From the NCBI GenBank assembly GCA_947179485.1, contig OX359250.1, forward strand, positions 16,350,539 through 16,414,538: DNA of 64,000 nucleotides. Direction: 5' to 3'. Under the pieces are notes generated by a model. The model searched no databases and was not told the DNA's origin. It was given only the letters and a program-made list of their open reading frames with translations. The number at the start of each line of letters is the position of its first letter. The stretch's first letter is position 1. The stretch comes from Allacma fusca. Its lineage: Eukaryota; Arthropoda; Collembola; Symphypleona; Sminthuridae. This document shows positions 1-12,900 of the stretch, in pieces. The translations under genes and the position numbers were made by a program.

Positions 1-104
1 TATGTAATTGATTTATAAAATTTTGTATGACTTTCTTAATATTTGAGCATTGAAAAGGCTCAACTAGAATAGTAATAAATTTTACTTGTATGTATACTTT
101 ACAG

Positions 105-296
105 AAAACCCACAATTTCGCTGTCCAAGTAAACCTGAAAGCTGAGGCTCTAATAGGTGGGAACCATTATGATGCTCCGGGAGTCAAGAAAATTTCGGAT
201 GAAGTTGCCTCACGCTGGCTTCAATTAATACATGCAGCGGAGGAACGAAATAAACTATTTACAACAGCCCTGAGTTTCTACAAGACTGCGGAACAA
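105..296 (+). CDS. trio: trio exon a: spectrin repeat
   Basis: 64 codons, phase 0 at both ends. The acceptor is tttacag before 105 and the donor is gtgggt at 297. It encodes an amphipathic helix with the Trio hallmark FYKTAEQ at its end, which runs directly into VCSVL of the next exon. The apparent ATG at 90 lies in the preceding intron and is not a start. Confidence 0.85.
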
Positions 297-3200
297 GTGG
301 GTTCTCATGGATTGCTTTTTGTACAATTACTTATATGCTTTTTGAAGCCATAGGATGTGATAAAATAACGCTTACAGAGATGTCTTTCTTAGTAAAACGA
401 ATGTACTGGTTGCATATTTTACCAGACTCTTAATTATATATACTTATATATAGATTTTTAAACATATGTTATATTTCGTATAATTAACCATGGTACATTC
501 GTTTGCTTTAAGTACATAGCCGCAGGTTTTCACAAGTATAGTTACCACACCACCCTCTGCCTGAAAATATAAATTGTCACCTCAAACTGAATTGTATTGA
601 AGAAATAAGAGTTAGTTACATAAGACAGAACCTTCATGTTATTTTAGGTTTGCTCGGTACTGGACAGCTTGGAAAGGGAGTACAAGCGGGATGAAGATTA
701 TTGTTTACTCGATAGCAAAATTCCAGCTGCTAATGGACCTGGTCCTGTTGGGGCGGATAAAACGGGACAACTAAAAGTTCTAATAAATAAACATCAGGAA
801 CAGAAAGAAGCTTTTATGAAAGCATGTACACATGCGAGAGGCCTTGCCAGAAACTTTCTCAAGATTTGTCAGCGGGCTTCTTACTCTTTCCATGTTGAGC
901 CTGGTCTTGTTCCACCGGAATCTAAAGTTAAAGGTAACAGAAAGTACTTTAAACAATACTGTGTTGTGTAAACTATGATTAACGGAACATTTTAGTTTAA
1001 AATCGTATTTGGAAAAGTCATTTTATGATTTTGTGTTCCTGGTATCCAAAACTCGAAACAGGTACTTCATATATTGAGACTTGGGCTGCAGGTGTGATAA
1101 TTCTGAATATATGAATATGAATGGATGAACCTTATGGAGGCTTACCCGTAGAGCCTCTATAATTTCCCTATTATTATATGATTTAGTTAATTCTTTACAT
1201 TTATTCAGGATTCTGTTATTTGATTCTAAATATATTTGTATTTCAAAACAATGTAAATATAATATTTGGCCATTGAAGACCTCTTTGAGGTTTCTGGGTA
1301 AGCTGTCAAATAGGATAAAAACATGTGGAAATACAATTGTATTTTTAGCTATACAACCATTATTTGGTATCGCATGTATCTAAGAAATAATGCAGTATTT
1401 TGTTATCTTTGATATTTACGTTGTGAACTAACGCTAATCAACGTGTGTGTTATTGTATTGTGGTACATAGCGATCTTGGACAAGCTACTCAATCAAGAAA
1501 ATAAAGTGATGCAGTTCTGGACTTCGAGGAAAAAACATTTGGACCAGTGTCTCCAGTATGTAATGTTTGAATGGTACGTTACACTAAAGTTTATTTTGTA
1601 TACTTTCTTTACTAATGTATGTATATACGGTATTTTATGTAATGCATGTCAGTAATGTTATCCATGTATATGGAAATGGGATACCCTTACCTACAATAAG
1701 TGATACAAGTTGTTCATTGGTACACTGAAATATAAATATCTAAATTATGCATGATAATACGATAATGATTCTAATTAGCGAAATTCTAAAACAGTCTTCC
1801 AATGTGAGTCTTTGTTTACTACCAGAGTGTATACATAAACTTTTTTCAAACTATTGTTGCTGGGTAATCTCGAGTCAGTGAAAAATATGATGCCTTACAT
1901 AGTTTTCTCGGGAGGTTTATAGGGTCTAATTCATATTTCGAAGAGGATTCGACTACCTCGCATAGAAATATCCCGTTGCTCAGCGGAAACGCTCAGAAAG
2001 TCTGACTATGTGTTGAGAGATTTACCGAAGGAGTCTAAGAATTTTTGCGGAGTTGTGTACAAAGGAATTGGAATTGTCCTGCGCTTAGCGTCAAATAATA
2101 TTTCAGCGGACTAGACGAAGCGCCGAATTCGAAATATGATCGTGTTAGAAGCTCGTAGTAGTGTCGGAGGCTGAGACAGTACGAACGAAGTAGAGGGAGA
2201 TGAGGAGATACTATTTTAAAATGTTGTGTGCGTGTAGGATTTTGTGAAATTTTATATCGACACCATGTGACGAATATACTTTGAATTTGAAAAAGGTCTG
2301 CTAAACAAGCTCTGGATTGGATTCATGACACCGGTGACTTCTACTTATCCACACACACACACGTAGGTCATAACCGGGACGAAACAGAAAATTTGCTACG
2401 GGAGCACAATGAGTTTAAAGCTACAGCCAAAGTAAGTGTACCTGTGAAATAAACTTGTTATTCATATACAAAAGTTATATAATATTACGGAATTTGTCCC
2501 AGTCTATACACAGTTGTTTCTGCCAACAATCAAATAGTCATTTTCTTCCATTTACTAATACTGTTTTTCATGAGGCAGTATATATTGTACTTTTCTGTGG
2601 CCTACCTGAATACTTAATTATTTCGCAGGTTACCTTTGTACCAATTTAGTAGATACATTTTTCCAGTTTCGAAGGGTCGCAGAATTGTCCCAATAATGTA
2701 ACATAAATTGCATGTATAATCTTGAAAATATCACTTAGGAAACACGGGAAAGGGTGAAGCTCTTGATACAGTTGGCAGATAGCCTGGTTGAGAAGGGCCA
2801 TCTCCATGCGAACGACATCAAAAAATGGGTTGCAGCTGTTGACAATCGATATAAGGACTTCAGCACCCGCATGGACAAATACAGGCACAGTTTACCTTAT
2901 GTATTTGTTTTCATCTTACTTCTGTTGCAACCCTTCGCTTGTTAAAAGCGCTAACAGCCTCTCTGCTTACAGATTATGTTAATGCTGAGGGTGACTAATT
3001 AATTATCTGGTCTGGTTTCTGTAGATCTCAGCTGGAGGAAGCTTTAGGAATCAAAGTAAGTGAGAACCGCACTGACTTATCAATTGATCGCAACTCGGAC
3101 TCCAGCCTAGAATCCAAAGTTAGTGCCGAAGGGAAAGTATACAAGGATCTCAACGAGGAGCAGTGCAAAAGAAAGCGGCGACGCGAGTACGTCTATCCTA

Positions 3201-6200
3201 TAGGCTTATCGATTCAGCATTTGAAATTCTGTGTTGTATTTGTATTGTTAAAAATCAGCTGCAATTTGTACATTGTAATTGCTTTATTTTCATATCTACT
3301 GAGTGTTTAGACATACGTTTCCAACAATCTAACACATAAAAGCAGGCACAATATTTATTTGGGAGACATGAATGCATGCACTTAGCCATGATGTAGTAGG
3401 AGAATGTGTAAGGTTGGACAGGTTTGTCAGGTTCATTGGTGCAGTTCTGGTTACGGGCGGCAATTTAGTTTAATGGCCTAGCCTTAGAGGTTTAATATGG
3501 AGTGGTAGTTTTATTTGCATTGCAGAGATTGTTTCAATTAGAGACGACACGGTCTTCCAAAGTTTTTTATGAAAAACAGTCATAGGCAATGAATGACTGG
3601 TAACTTCAAATTGGAATCTTAGGGTTTGCATGTATTCCATTGCCCCAGGTTATGGCTGCAGTAAAGGGAGAGTTAATAATTTAATTAAATAACAGAACAG
3701 TAGAAACTAAGAATTATTGCTGTATGTACATTATGTCACAGCTTTTAAATGCGAAGTTTTGAATACCGAGGTATTACCTCATGGAGTAACGCATGAGTAT
3801 ATGTAAATAGCAAATTATTTTAAAATGATAGACACAATTGCCTTGAATTGATGAACCGACGTTTTAGGCAGTTATTGGTGATGTGTTCAATATTAGCTGA
3901 ATTGTAGATGGTTCTACGATTTTTAAATGCAAACTCGCGAGTTATAAATTCGCATTGAAAAAAAGCTGTCGCAATTAGGAACGTACTTCATTGCTGTTGT
4001 AATTGTATTATATTTTTATATTTTGAGTTTAATTCAAGACTTAATTTTCTCGCTAGTATCTGTTGCTGCTTGCTATGATGATATACTGTAGACTAGAATA
4101 CCAGTTTCTTGAGCGAATGTGATTTGGAACCTTTGAAAATTATCCAGGTTTATAATGAGTGAGCTGCTACAGACTGAACGTTCATACGTCAAGGATCTCC
4201 AAATTTGCATTCAGTATTACTTACAAGAAATGAGGAATAACACCAACATTCCTGCAGGCATCAAGGGCAAAGAAAAAATTATATTCGGGAATATAGAAGA
4301 GCTTTATGAATTTCACAAAGACATTTTTGTGAAAGAATTAGAGAAGTATGAAACCATTCCTGAAGATATCGGACATTGTTTCGTAACCTGGGTGAGTTTT
4401 TGCATTTTATTGGTCCCATTGTGGCTACTTTTACCTGTACTATTTACGAGCGCGCGCTTTGTTTTTATGGCATCATTTAATGTTCCCCATGATTTCATAC
4501 CCTACCATATTGTACTGCTTTACTCGCCTATGATTAATTGAAATGTGTGCTAGTTCTATTATAGAAATTTTCCTAATTTTTCAGGCCCACAAGTTCGATA
4601 TGTACGTGCAATACTGTAAGAATAAGCCGGAATCAAATACAACTATCATTCAAAATGCTGGTGGTTTCTTTGATGAAGTTCAAAAACAGCATAATTTGGA
4701 ACACCCTATTCCGGCGTATCTTATCAAACCCGTCCAAAGAATTACGAAGTACCAGTTGTTACTTAAAGATTTGCAAGCTTGCTGTGATGAAGGCCAGGGC
4801 GAAATTAAGGTATTTACTATAAAGCACACCCTGCCGTGCACACAGAACTGACCCCACCTATAAGAGTGGCCCCTGTTTTAGTAGAAGTACCCTATGCTAT
4901 TAATAACCCTCAAATACGAACGAATCATAAACAATATCAAAGGGTTGTTGACCATTGTTTCATTAAATGATAATCATAAACATTATAAAACATGCCAAAC
5001 TGGGAGCTACGTATAGTACTGATAGTAAGTGCAAGTAATAAAATTGTTTCCACGAAAATGGCTTATCACTTGCATAAAACTTGAAAAGAATAATCTGGGG
5101 TTTATTAATGGCCTATGTGTATTTCCTAACAGGATATATTTCATCCTTTTAGAAAAAAGTTAATATTAATGATACTGGTCAGGCCCGTTGTACTACAAAG
5201 GGATATATATTCATGATGAAGCTTGGTTTATAAATTTAATATGAATAAAAATATCTAAATTGCAGGATGGCTTAGATGTGATGCTGAATGTGCCAAAGAA
5301 AGCCAACGATGCTATGCATCTGTCCCTCCTGGATGGTTGTGATATTCCGACAGATAAATTAGGTGAAGTTATACTTCAAGATACTTTTCAAGTTTGGGAT
5401 CCTAAGCAAATAATACGGAAAGCAAGGGAACGTCATGTGTTCCTTTTTGAGCTGTACCTTTTATATAGCAAAGAAGTCAAAGACTCCAATGGAAAAGCCA
5501 AGTACCTTTATAAAAATAAATTAATGGTAAGTTACATTTGATTTGCTTTAATTTCGCTACACCATTATGAATTGCGTGTGTATTTAAAAACATCTTTGTG
5601 TACTAAATCTGTATTTTAGAAAACTACGGCAGTAAAGAATAACTTGTGGGACTTGTCGTTTTGGACTAGATAGTAGTGCACATTGCAAATTTACATTTGT
5701 TCCTCTTACTGAGTGGATAAAATTTTAAAACCATTAGAATTGAAGCGCAGTAATACTCAAATTGTGTTGTTTGTCTGGAGACGTAGAAATGTCAGAAACT
5801 GGTCATTTGATGCTTTAGTGAAAGAGCTGGTTTGATTTATTTTCCTCTTTGCAATTTCTTTCAGACGTCAGACTTGGGAGTCACAGAATGTATTGAAGGT
5901 GATGAATGCAAATTTGCTGTTTGGACGGGGCGGTCGGTGTCGGATTACAAAATTGTTATTAAGGTGAGTATACTTGAAACTCAGGTGTGATTAGGGCATT
6001 ACATAGAAACTATTTGTACCATGAAGTATGGTTTATATAGCTCATTCTCGAAAAACATTAAACTTCTGAATGATGAATTCTTATCAATTTTGTTAATACC
6101 TTTACATCTTTTCTCTAAACTAATCTCATTTTCTACCTTGGAAGTTAGTTACGTCATCTCTTCAAAGGATAAATTGACCTACTGCTTTGAAACGTTAAAA

Positions 6201-6911
6201 AATAAAGTTGCGCGGTTGCTACAACCAAATGATAAAAACTCGTTTTTTTTTATTTCGATAGCGGATTATCATGTTGAGGGGATTTAATGTAGAGTGCAAA
6301 CTACCCTATGTATTTCCCGTAGTGTTCGTGGATATGTAGCAACCGGTGTTATTATTTGTACTTGCATTTATGACTGGTAACTTTTATCTTCAGCATCTGT
6401 TTTAGAAATGAAAAAAGCTAGCACTTCGTTTTGCTTGTCTTTCCATTGAATTGGATATTTTACGGGGTTGGATATTACCAATTTGTGTGTAACTTCGTAT
6501 GTAGTCAACCAGCAACTTTGCAAAACTTGTTTAGTAACTGGACAATAAAATCAACTATTTACTTGTTACAGGCATCTACTCCCGAAGTTAAAAGACTGTG
6601 GGTGAAAAAGCTTCGTGAAGTTATTCAAGAAACTTATTTCAACACCGCTTTAAGACTGAGTGCACCCAGAAGCCCGTCTAAATCTGAGTCTGGAAGCCAT
6701 AGATCTAGCAGGTATTTATTGGACCCCAGTATTTTCCTTTAGAGTCATTCGTATTCATAGTATTATTGAACTTTGTACTACAATAGCTTTTCTGAATACG
6801 CTTTACAGGGACATGGAAGATCTTGGCTCAGCAGACGAGTGTTTTGATCTCAATGATCGGGGCTCTGAGACATCGTTTGGGTCCGGTAATAGCAGTCATG
6901 ACATAGATCGG
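105..6911 (+). CDS. trio: Trio-family Rho guanine-nucleotide exchange factor, partial gene (12 internal exons)
   Basis: Trio activates Rac/Rho GTPases and acts at the cell cortex in axon guidance and cytoskeletal control. Twelve exons join in frame: 105-296, 648-933, 1471-1573, 2296-2431, 2739-2884, 3025-3186, 4148-4391, 4585-4809, 5266-5526, 5865-5963, 6572-6711 and 6809-6911. The total is 2097 nt, or 699 codons with no stop. The translation follows animal Trio/Kalirin in order: C-terminal spectrin repeats (first six exons), the first DH domain (4148 to about 5340), its PH domain (about 5340-6640) and a Ser-rich linker. All introns are GT-AG except the one after 2884, which is GC-AG. The SEC14 domain and early spectrin repeats must lie left of the window. 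SH3, GEF2 and later domains were not found. The family call rests on continuous similarity recalled from known Trio proteins, not on a search. Confidence 0.93.
648..933 (+). CDS. trio: trio exon b: spectrin repeat
   Basis: The acceptor is attttag before 648 and the donor gtaaca at 934; the exon ends in phase 1. It reads [17 protein letters not shown], then [17 protein letters not shown], which are conserved spectrin-repeat segments of Trio and Kalirin. Confidence 0.88.
1471..1573 (+). CDS. trio: trio exon c: spectrin repeat
   Basis: The acceptor is acatag before 1471 and the donor gtacgt at 1574. It reads [16 protein letters not shown] then [15 protein letters not shown], as in Trio. The split codon at the 3' junction gives Trp where I would expect Arg in relatives. 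Confidence 0.87.
2296..2431 (+). CDS. trio: trio exon d: spectrin repeat
   Basis: The acceptor is aaaaag before 2296 and the donor gtaagt at 2432. It encodes [20 protein letters not shown], one of the most conserved Trio/Kalirin stretches, and ends FKATAK. Confidence 0.9.
2739..2884 (+). CDS. trio: trio exon e: spectrin repeat with GC donor
   Basis: The acceptor is cacttag before 2739. It reads [17 protein letters not shown] and continues to DKY plus two bases of an Arg codon. The frame of the next exon requires the exon to end at 2884, so the donor is GC (gcacag at 2885). The nearest GT (2890) puts the next exon out of frame. Confidence 0.82.
3025..3186 (+). CDS. trio: trio exon f: spectrin-to-DH linker
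   Basis: The acceptor is tctgtag before 3025 and the donor gtacgt at 3187. It encodes [10 protein letters not shown], a Ser-rich stretch, then [12 protein letters not shown], the basic segment just before the first DH domain. Confidence 0.84.
4148..4391 (+). CDS. trio: trio exon g: DH domain, N-terminal half
   Basis: The acceptor is atccag before 4148 and the donor gtgagt at 4392. It reads [17 protein letters not shown], the conserved region 1 of Dbl-homology domains, then [13 protein letters not shown] and [11 protein letters not shown]. These carry the GTPase-contacting helices. Confidence 0.95.
4585..4809 (+). CDS. trio: trio exon h: DH domain, conserved regions 2-3
   Basis: 75 codons, phase 0 at both ends. 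The acceptor is ttttcag before 4585 and the donor gtattt at 4810. It contains YCKNKPESN and [19 protein letters not shown], the most diagnostic helix of Rho-GEFs. Confidence 0.96.
5266..5526 (+). CDS. trio: trio exon i: end of DH, start of PH
   Basis: 87 codons, phase 0. The acceptor is attgcag before 5266 and the donor gtaagt at 5527. It reads [14 protein letters not shown] (last DH helix), then FQVWDPK and [20 protein letters not shown] (PH beta strands). Confidence 0.95.
5865..5963 (+). CDS. trio: trio exon j: PH domain
   Basis: 33 codons. The acceptor is ctttcag before 5865 and the donor gtgagt at 5964. It reads [20 protein letters not shown] then YKIVIK, the central PH strands. Confidence 0.93.
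6572..6711 (+). CDS. trio: trio exon k: C-terminal PH helix and Ser-rich linker
   Basis: The acceptor is gttacag before 6572 and the donor gtattt at 6712. It reads [14 protein letters not shown], the terminal PH helix, then a Ser/Pro-rich tail. Confidence 0.9.
6809..6911 (+). CDS. trio: trio exon l: acidic/Ser-rich linker, last recognisable exon
   Basis: The acceptor is tttacag before 6809 and the donor gtaagc at 6912; it ends in phase 0. It encodes an acidic then Gly/Ser-rich linker ending HDIDR. Read-through past the donor meets a stop at 6984-6986, which could also serve as the end of a short GEF1-only isoform. Confidence 0.82.
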
Positions 6912-9900
6912 GTAAGCAACAAGTATTTTTTTGCAATCAGTTCATCTCAAAACTTTTTGGAACCATTTGTTAGTTGGATCATATGAATCATATTATGGAG
7001 CATAGTAGTAGAATTACCTGGTGTACTGTAAGTATTATCTATGGCTAGTCATATATCAGTGCATTCAGACTTCGATTCGAAGTTTGATAAAATGGTAATT
7101 TAATGCTTTTACTACCTATCTCGAAGTGTGCAGTGCTTGCAGCTACTTTGTTTAGTGGTAGTATTGATTTCCAATATTCAATACTTCTGCTTCTACTTAC
7201 TTCATATTATCCTATTTGTCACGGTCGAATGATACAGCTTCAGTCTATAATTTCAAACATACTCTTAATCTGTTGAGAACAACTATTGAAAAAAGCATAT
7301 ATCCATATCATGAACCCTAATATGGACTGGGGAGATTCAAAGTTGTGGAACCCCGTGGTTGGGATCTGGGATTCGCTAAAGAGTGTAACGAAGCTTGGTG
7401 GAACCATGTATTGTCTCTGAACCAGAACTGCAACTACTAGCATATTTTTAAAATGCCCATGTCAAGAAATCATGCTGCCCCCGAAATCTACTTTTTTATA
7501 TTAGGATCCATAAATACTAGATCTTTGAATGTAGAAACTTAAGGGTGTTCAGGTGATCCGATTTTTCTGTTACTTACCCTGAAACTCTTGTCAAGGGTAA
7601 CGTCGAAATGTCGAAGGCAACAATTTTTGAAGGGCTAAAGTCAAAGTCCATATTGTTTCTGTCGTGATGTCCGCTTGTCCTTGAGCAAATTAACGACTGA
7701 ATCAATGCCATCAGGCAATTTATATTTTTACAGTGAAAGATCCGATAACAAGGAAGAAAAATACTGTTTTTGAGATCATGTCATAGTCTATGCACGCGTA
7801 ATATACATATTACTATTTTCTTGAAAGGTGCATAGCTATTAGTTGTACATGCATAAATGTATTCATGCTGTATCTCTATATTGATCCTGGTCTGATCGTG
7901 GTTCCGCTGCAATCGTATTAATTATTAAAAGCGATATACTGTTGTTTAGGATAAGGCTTTTCGTTTGCCCTCACCTCCTGTAGCCCACACATAAAAAAAA
8001 GTTTTGAACAAACAAAGTCTCACATAATTTTATAGCCGTTCCATGTGGTCTCGTAACTCTGACGCCGTAATAAGTATGAAAGAACAAATCCCTAGTAAAG
8101 CTTCAAGTCAAATCTAGCTCGCCACGGCCACAGAACTGAATCGACTTGAGTCGCCGGAGAAGGGCTTTAAATCCGGGGCCACGGTCATTGCGAAGGAGAG
8201 AGGAATTTAAGATAGATAGTATGTGTGTTCTGTTGGAAAAGACTTACAGGATACCTTCCGGACTCCCTTTCACAAGAGTCAGTGCAATGACGGTTGACAC
8301 TGGAAATGTGCGTATATCGTGATTTGGGTCTAATAAAGTTTCCACGGGCGTCATTAGTTATTCTGGTACTCATACTGGTTTTCATTAATGAAGGCAATTA
8401 AACAGATGTATGGTGAAAAGGCCAGGGATAAATGATGAGGATTGGATGACCCTGAAATTTGTAAACGTTAGTGTGTCAACTCTTATTGTTAGTTACTCAT
8501 ATTACTCATGAAGGGGTAAAGGAAGAGTACGTGTACGTAGGAACTTACTTCCGGAGACCAGCATGTAACAAGGCTTATTGTTAGTCGCATGCAACCAGTA
8601 TCGTGTAGTATTCATGATTGTGAGGAACAGCATTGACGAACAGGGCATATGGTCTGGTCTGTATGAGGTGAGGACTGGCGCATCCATGGAATTAGTCTTT
8701 CTTGAACATTGGAAAACACCATCAATGGCACAGGAGGTCAGGAATCACGAGGAAGATGTTATTTTCGATTTGTCAAACAACCTTTTGATCTGTGCCTGCA
8801 AAAATTATTATTTATTACATCCTTTACATGTTACCAATTGCCAAACGCCAATGTAGTGTACTGTATATGCACAAGCAAGTGTGTTCAAGTATTATTACAA
8901 GGTCCGTTGGATCTATTGCTTGTCCTGATTGCTAGGCTAAAAAACAGACACTGGATGTATGTAGTTATTACTATCAAGAAATTATACATGAGCATATAAG
9001 ACAAGGTTTGTTTACTTGCGAACACCAAGTACCTTTGACCAGAACAAGCTCAATTTATTTGAGTTGGCCCCTGATACCTTGAAGAAAATATTGAGCGCAA
9101 TATGATTTTTATTACTCACCAGGAATTTTTTGATTTCTGTGTTTGGAGTTTTTGATTCAGACAAGCCATCAAATCAGTAGCTGGTATGTCGGCATTCTCT
9201 CTTTAAGATTTGATTCATTGTATTTGGGTAGTCAATTATTTCTTTGTACTAGCTACAAAATCTTAGATATGGATTTTCGAAGTACAGATATTGCGTTGGC
9301 AAGGAATTTAAAATATTAAGAATTAAGGTGAAGGTACTGTCCCATTGAGTTGCTTTCTGCCCTTCCTTCACTTAAATAATTAAAAACCCACAAATGCTTT
9401 TAAACATTGATACATAATGGGAATCATTACCAAATGCTCTGCAGCCAATCGCCCGCTTCATGCGAACTATCATGAGTAAATAATGTCATCCAGCAACATT
9501 CTTTTACAAGCGGAGGGGTATTATGTACAAGAACACTTATTGATATTTGTAGGCGTACGCGTACACTTACATTTGACGTGACCGTGGTTTAAATCAGGTT
9601 AGTCGGCTCGAACATGAGAGGGCATTTTAGCTATTATTATTTTCGCAAATTTTCCTCATAAATCAATGTGAACCCCTGAATTTGGCTCTAGTTGGAAAAA
9701 TATTGGGTCAGTACATACTGCCCTGTGCGTGTTATTTTTATTGGTGGTCAGTTTTGGGCAGTTAGTATGGAAAAAGATGGGTTTAATGGTTACATCAAAC
9801 CGAAATCAGGAAGCGGGTTGCTTTAACCAGCCGCATGGGTGTTAAAATGGGTTTAATAGTTATCCGTTTTATCAGGGTACTTGTTTTGCATGTTTGTGAG

Positions 9901-12900
9901 GTTACTGATGTGTTAATTACTCAATTTTCACACGAGCAGTAAGTACATTTTCAAAGGCCAACGTTTCAGTTAAGCATGGGCAGGTAAATTACCTCTTCTA
10001 CAGAAGGTGTGAGGGGAATGTGATAGTGCTCAGTATTTTTGCGTGTGGGGTTCCTTAGTGATTGCCTGGAAGGAAATTGTTATGGCCCATCGTTTATGCG
10101 TTCCTTATTCTACCTTCATACATAGTTATAAACTCTCTAGCATATCACATAATTACTAGCTGGTATGTATGTACACATGTGTGTATTAATCCGTACACTT
10201 ACGTATGTGTAAACAGTGTAAAGGACAAGTATGTTTACAAAGACCCCAAGGGGCTACGTTAGTATTTGCCGGGTTTACATCACCTAGTCCATGTAAACAA
10301 ACTTGTTTAGGTGTAGGTCAGTTTTTGTCTTCAGAAGCTGAGTTGATCAACCAAAAAGGACCGTCCTCCGGATAATCTCGAGGCTAACATTGTTAGTTTT
10401 GAAAGCAAACACTTTGTAGAAATGGGCAGTGCTTGGTCTTTCCGAGATTACTTTGAGATGAGGGGAATATTTTTTGTTGTTGTTGGAATCTGTGGTTTCC
10501 ATGAACGGTTAGTTTTCAATAAGATAGGCCGGGAGTAATGGCTGGTACATAAATTGTTAGAATCTATGATTTGATATGTTGGGGTTTTATTTTTATTGCT
10601 TCCAATAAATTTATTAGTGAGAATTATTGTAGGTGGGAAAGAACGGGAGGGAATGGCGTTTGCCATTTAGTATGACATTGGTGGTGCTTGCTGGGAATGA
10701 GCACGAGTTGAATCGACCCATACAGAATCATAAATTAGTTACCTTCCTGGAACGAGATTGCCCTTTTGCCCTGTGAAAGAACATTGGTTTCAGTCCGATG
10801 GTCTGCTCAACGATCACGGCACGAAGAACGGGGATCGGGTTCAGAATGTGCACATTTTCCGTCTCTTCATTCCCTATTACACTACTGCTCTGAATACCCT
10901 TTGGCTCCTTCCTATCGTCTGATCCCAAAGTAGCCGTCGCCTTTCTGGGGGATTTATATCTCTTACCGTTCGTAGATTGCTTCGTCCTGCCCATCCCGAC
11001 TGTCTTTAGAGAAAGGAGCGAGCGGTAAAGCATGACCTCACAAGATTCATCCTTATATATTCTTTTTCTTGGGACGGGATCCCAGTAATATCAACTTTCC
11101 TCTCGGATCTTTTTTCTTTATGCCTTTCCTTGGGTTTTTGAAATCCTCCTGTTTCTAGCACGCATATAAGTCTCTCCTCTTCATCAGTAGGCATTCATTT
11201 GTCACAAAAATCCAGTCGTGGGGAGACTATAAGTATATCCAATGGGAGTGTTTGGAAAAGCAGACCTTCCCAGGGTGAGTCCCCGGGTGGCTGAAAAATA
11301 CTTGGTTTGTTTGTAATATTCCAAGGTACATATGTATGTGTTCGGAGCCCAAAAGTTTTCTCCACACTATAATAATTCCTGAGATGAGGGTTTCTAATGC
11401 GGTAAGCCAATGTGAAAATCCCAGGAATCAGTTTATAGCTGGGAGTTTCCCACAAGGTCAGGTCTCTGTTATGGGATCCCATCCGATTAAATTGATCCTA
11501 CAGTAGCTCACATAATTATCACTTTTTTTTTACCACTCAGATTTAATATTTTGAAGTTGACGGATGAATTTAATATTTTGAGTAATTACCTATAATAATA
11601 ATTATATTTTAAAATTACATTAAACTAGTCCGGAAGTAATTGCCTCACCGGTTCATTCCTGGGTTACCTGTAGTTACGTAGGTATGTGTATGTACCTATT
11701 CTATAAAAAAAAAATGAAGTGTTTACGCTACACATACACATGTTGGAGGATGATTTTTAAAGAGGTGATTCTTCAGTTATTGTACACACATTGCACTCCT
11801 CGAAGCAGAACAACCGCCTTTCCAAGTATGTACTGTATGTAAAGTTTGTTCAAGTTGCCAACTAAGCTCACAATCCCTGTATTAGATGAGGGGCAATGTG
11901 AAGGTCTACAAATATTTACTAGGCTTAAAATACTTGATCTGAGGTTATTGAGTAGGTTGAGTTGGTGGATTTGCAATTTACTTCCACGTTGTACTGGTTT
12001 TCAACTGTTGAGTTAATATGGATTCTATTTCTTTGTATAATCGACTGGGACCCCGGTGGGGTCCTCCAATAGTTGTCTCATATAATTATATGTAGATAGA
12101 TATATCATATATATATATATATATTCGTCATCAACCAAATGGAATACCACTTGAGCTTATCATGACTTATTGCCCCGAGAACGTCCTCAAAGATAAGATA
12201 AGAACACTGAGTGCTTCTTACCTGAAGATTTTTCTTCCTACCAAAAGCTCGCAAAATATATTTGATTTGTCAATAAATTCCTGCGTAAAGCAAAGCTACG
12301 GATAGTCATACCCACAAGAAGTGTCAACTGATTGAGGGGGGAGGGGGGAGATTCTCTCGCCCAAGGTCTTTTGCAGAAAAAGATGTGGAATTCGAATGAT
12401 CCGATTCATTCTTTGTGTCATGTTGTTGAAGAGAATCTGGGGGTACGCTGAGCTGAAGGCAATGCGCTGTCATGTCACATACTTGCTTTTATTGTTTGCC
12501 AAACCCAGATGACTATTTGCTAATACAAGGGATACCTTATTGCTTCCCTAAGACAATCGATTCGGAGGGTTGAATAATTATTATCGAGAAAGAAGAGTGG
12601 AGTAGAGTCTGTATTCATAACATACATATGTACATACTTTGAATAGGTAACTCTAGAAAGAGAGGCAATATTGATGTCGGAGGGGGGAAATTGAGGAAGG
12701 AAAATGTTTTATAGGAAAGTGGTTTTATTGGAGTACCATATTTCAAAAAATTGGTATTAGGAGGAGGAAACTAAGTCAAGTCCGAAGTATGTACGTATCT
12801 ATGTACATACGTAGGTTGGATGTTCCCACATTTCCCTCTCTGCTTGGCCACGACCTGCGTCTACTCTCATTTAGTGTGCTAAACAACCTCCCTTATCCTA

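Noticed and set aside
10728-11033. Minus-strand frame with GRTKQSTNGKRYKSPRKAT, like a histone H3 N-terminal tail
   Set aside because: Only about 20 residues resemble H3; the rest shows no histone fold and neighbouring frames are unrelated. Chance similarity of a basic stretch is likelier.
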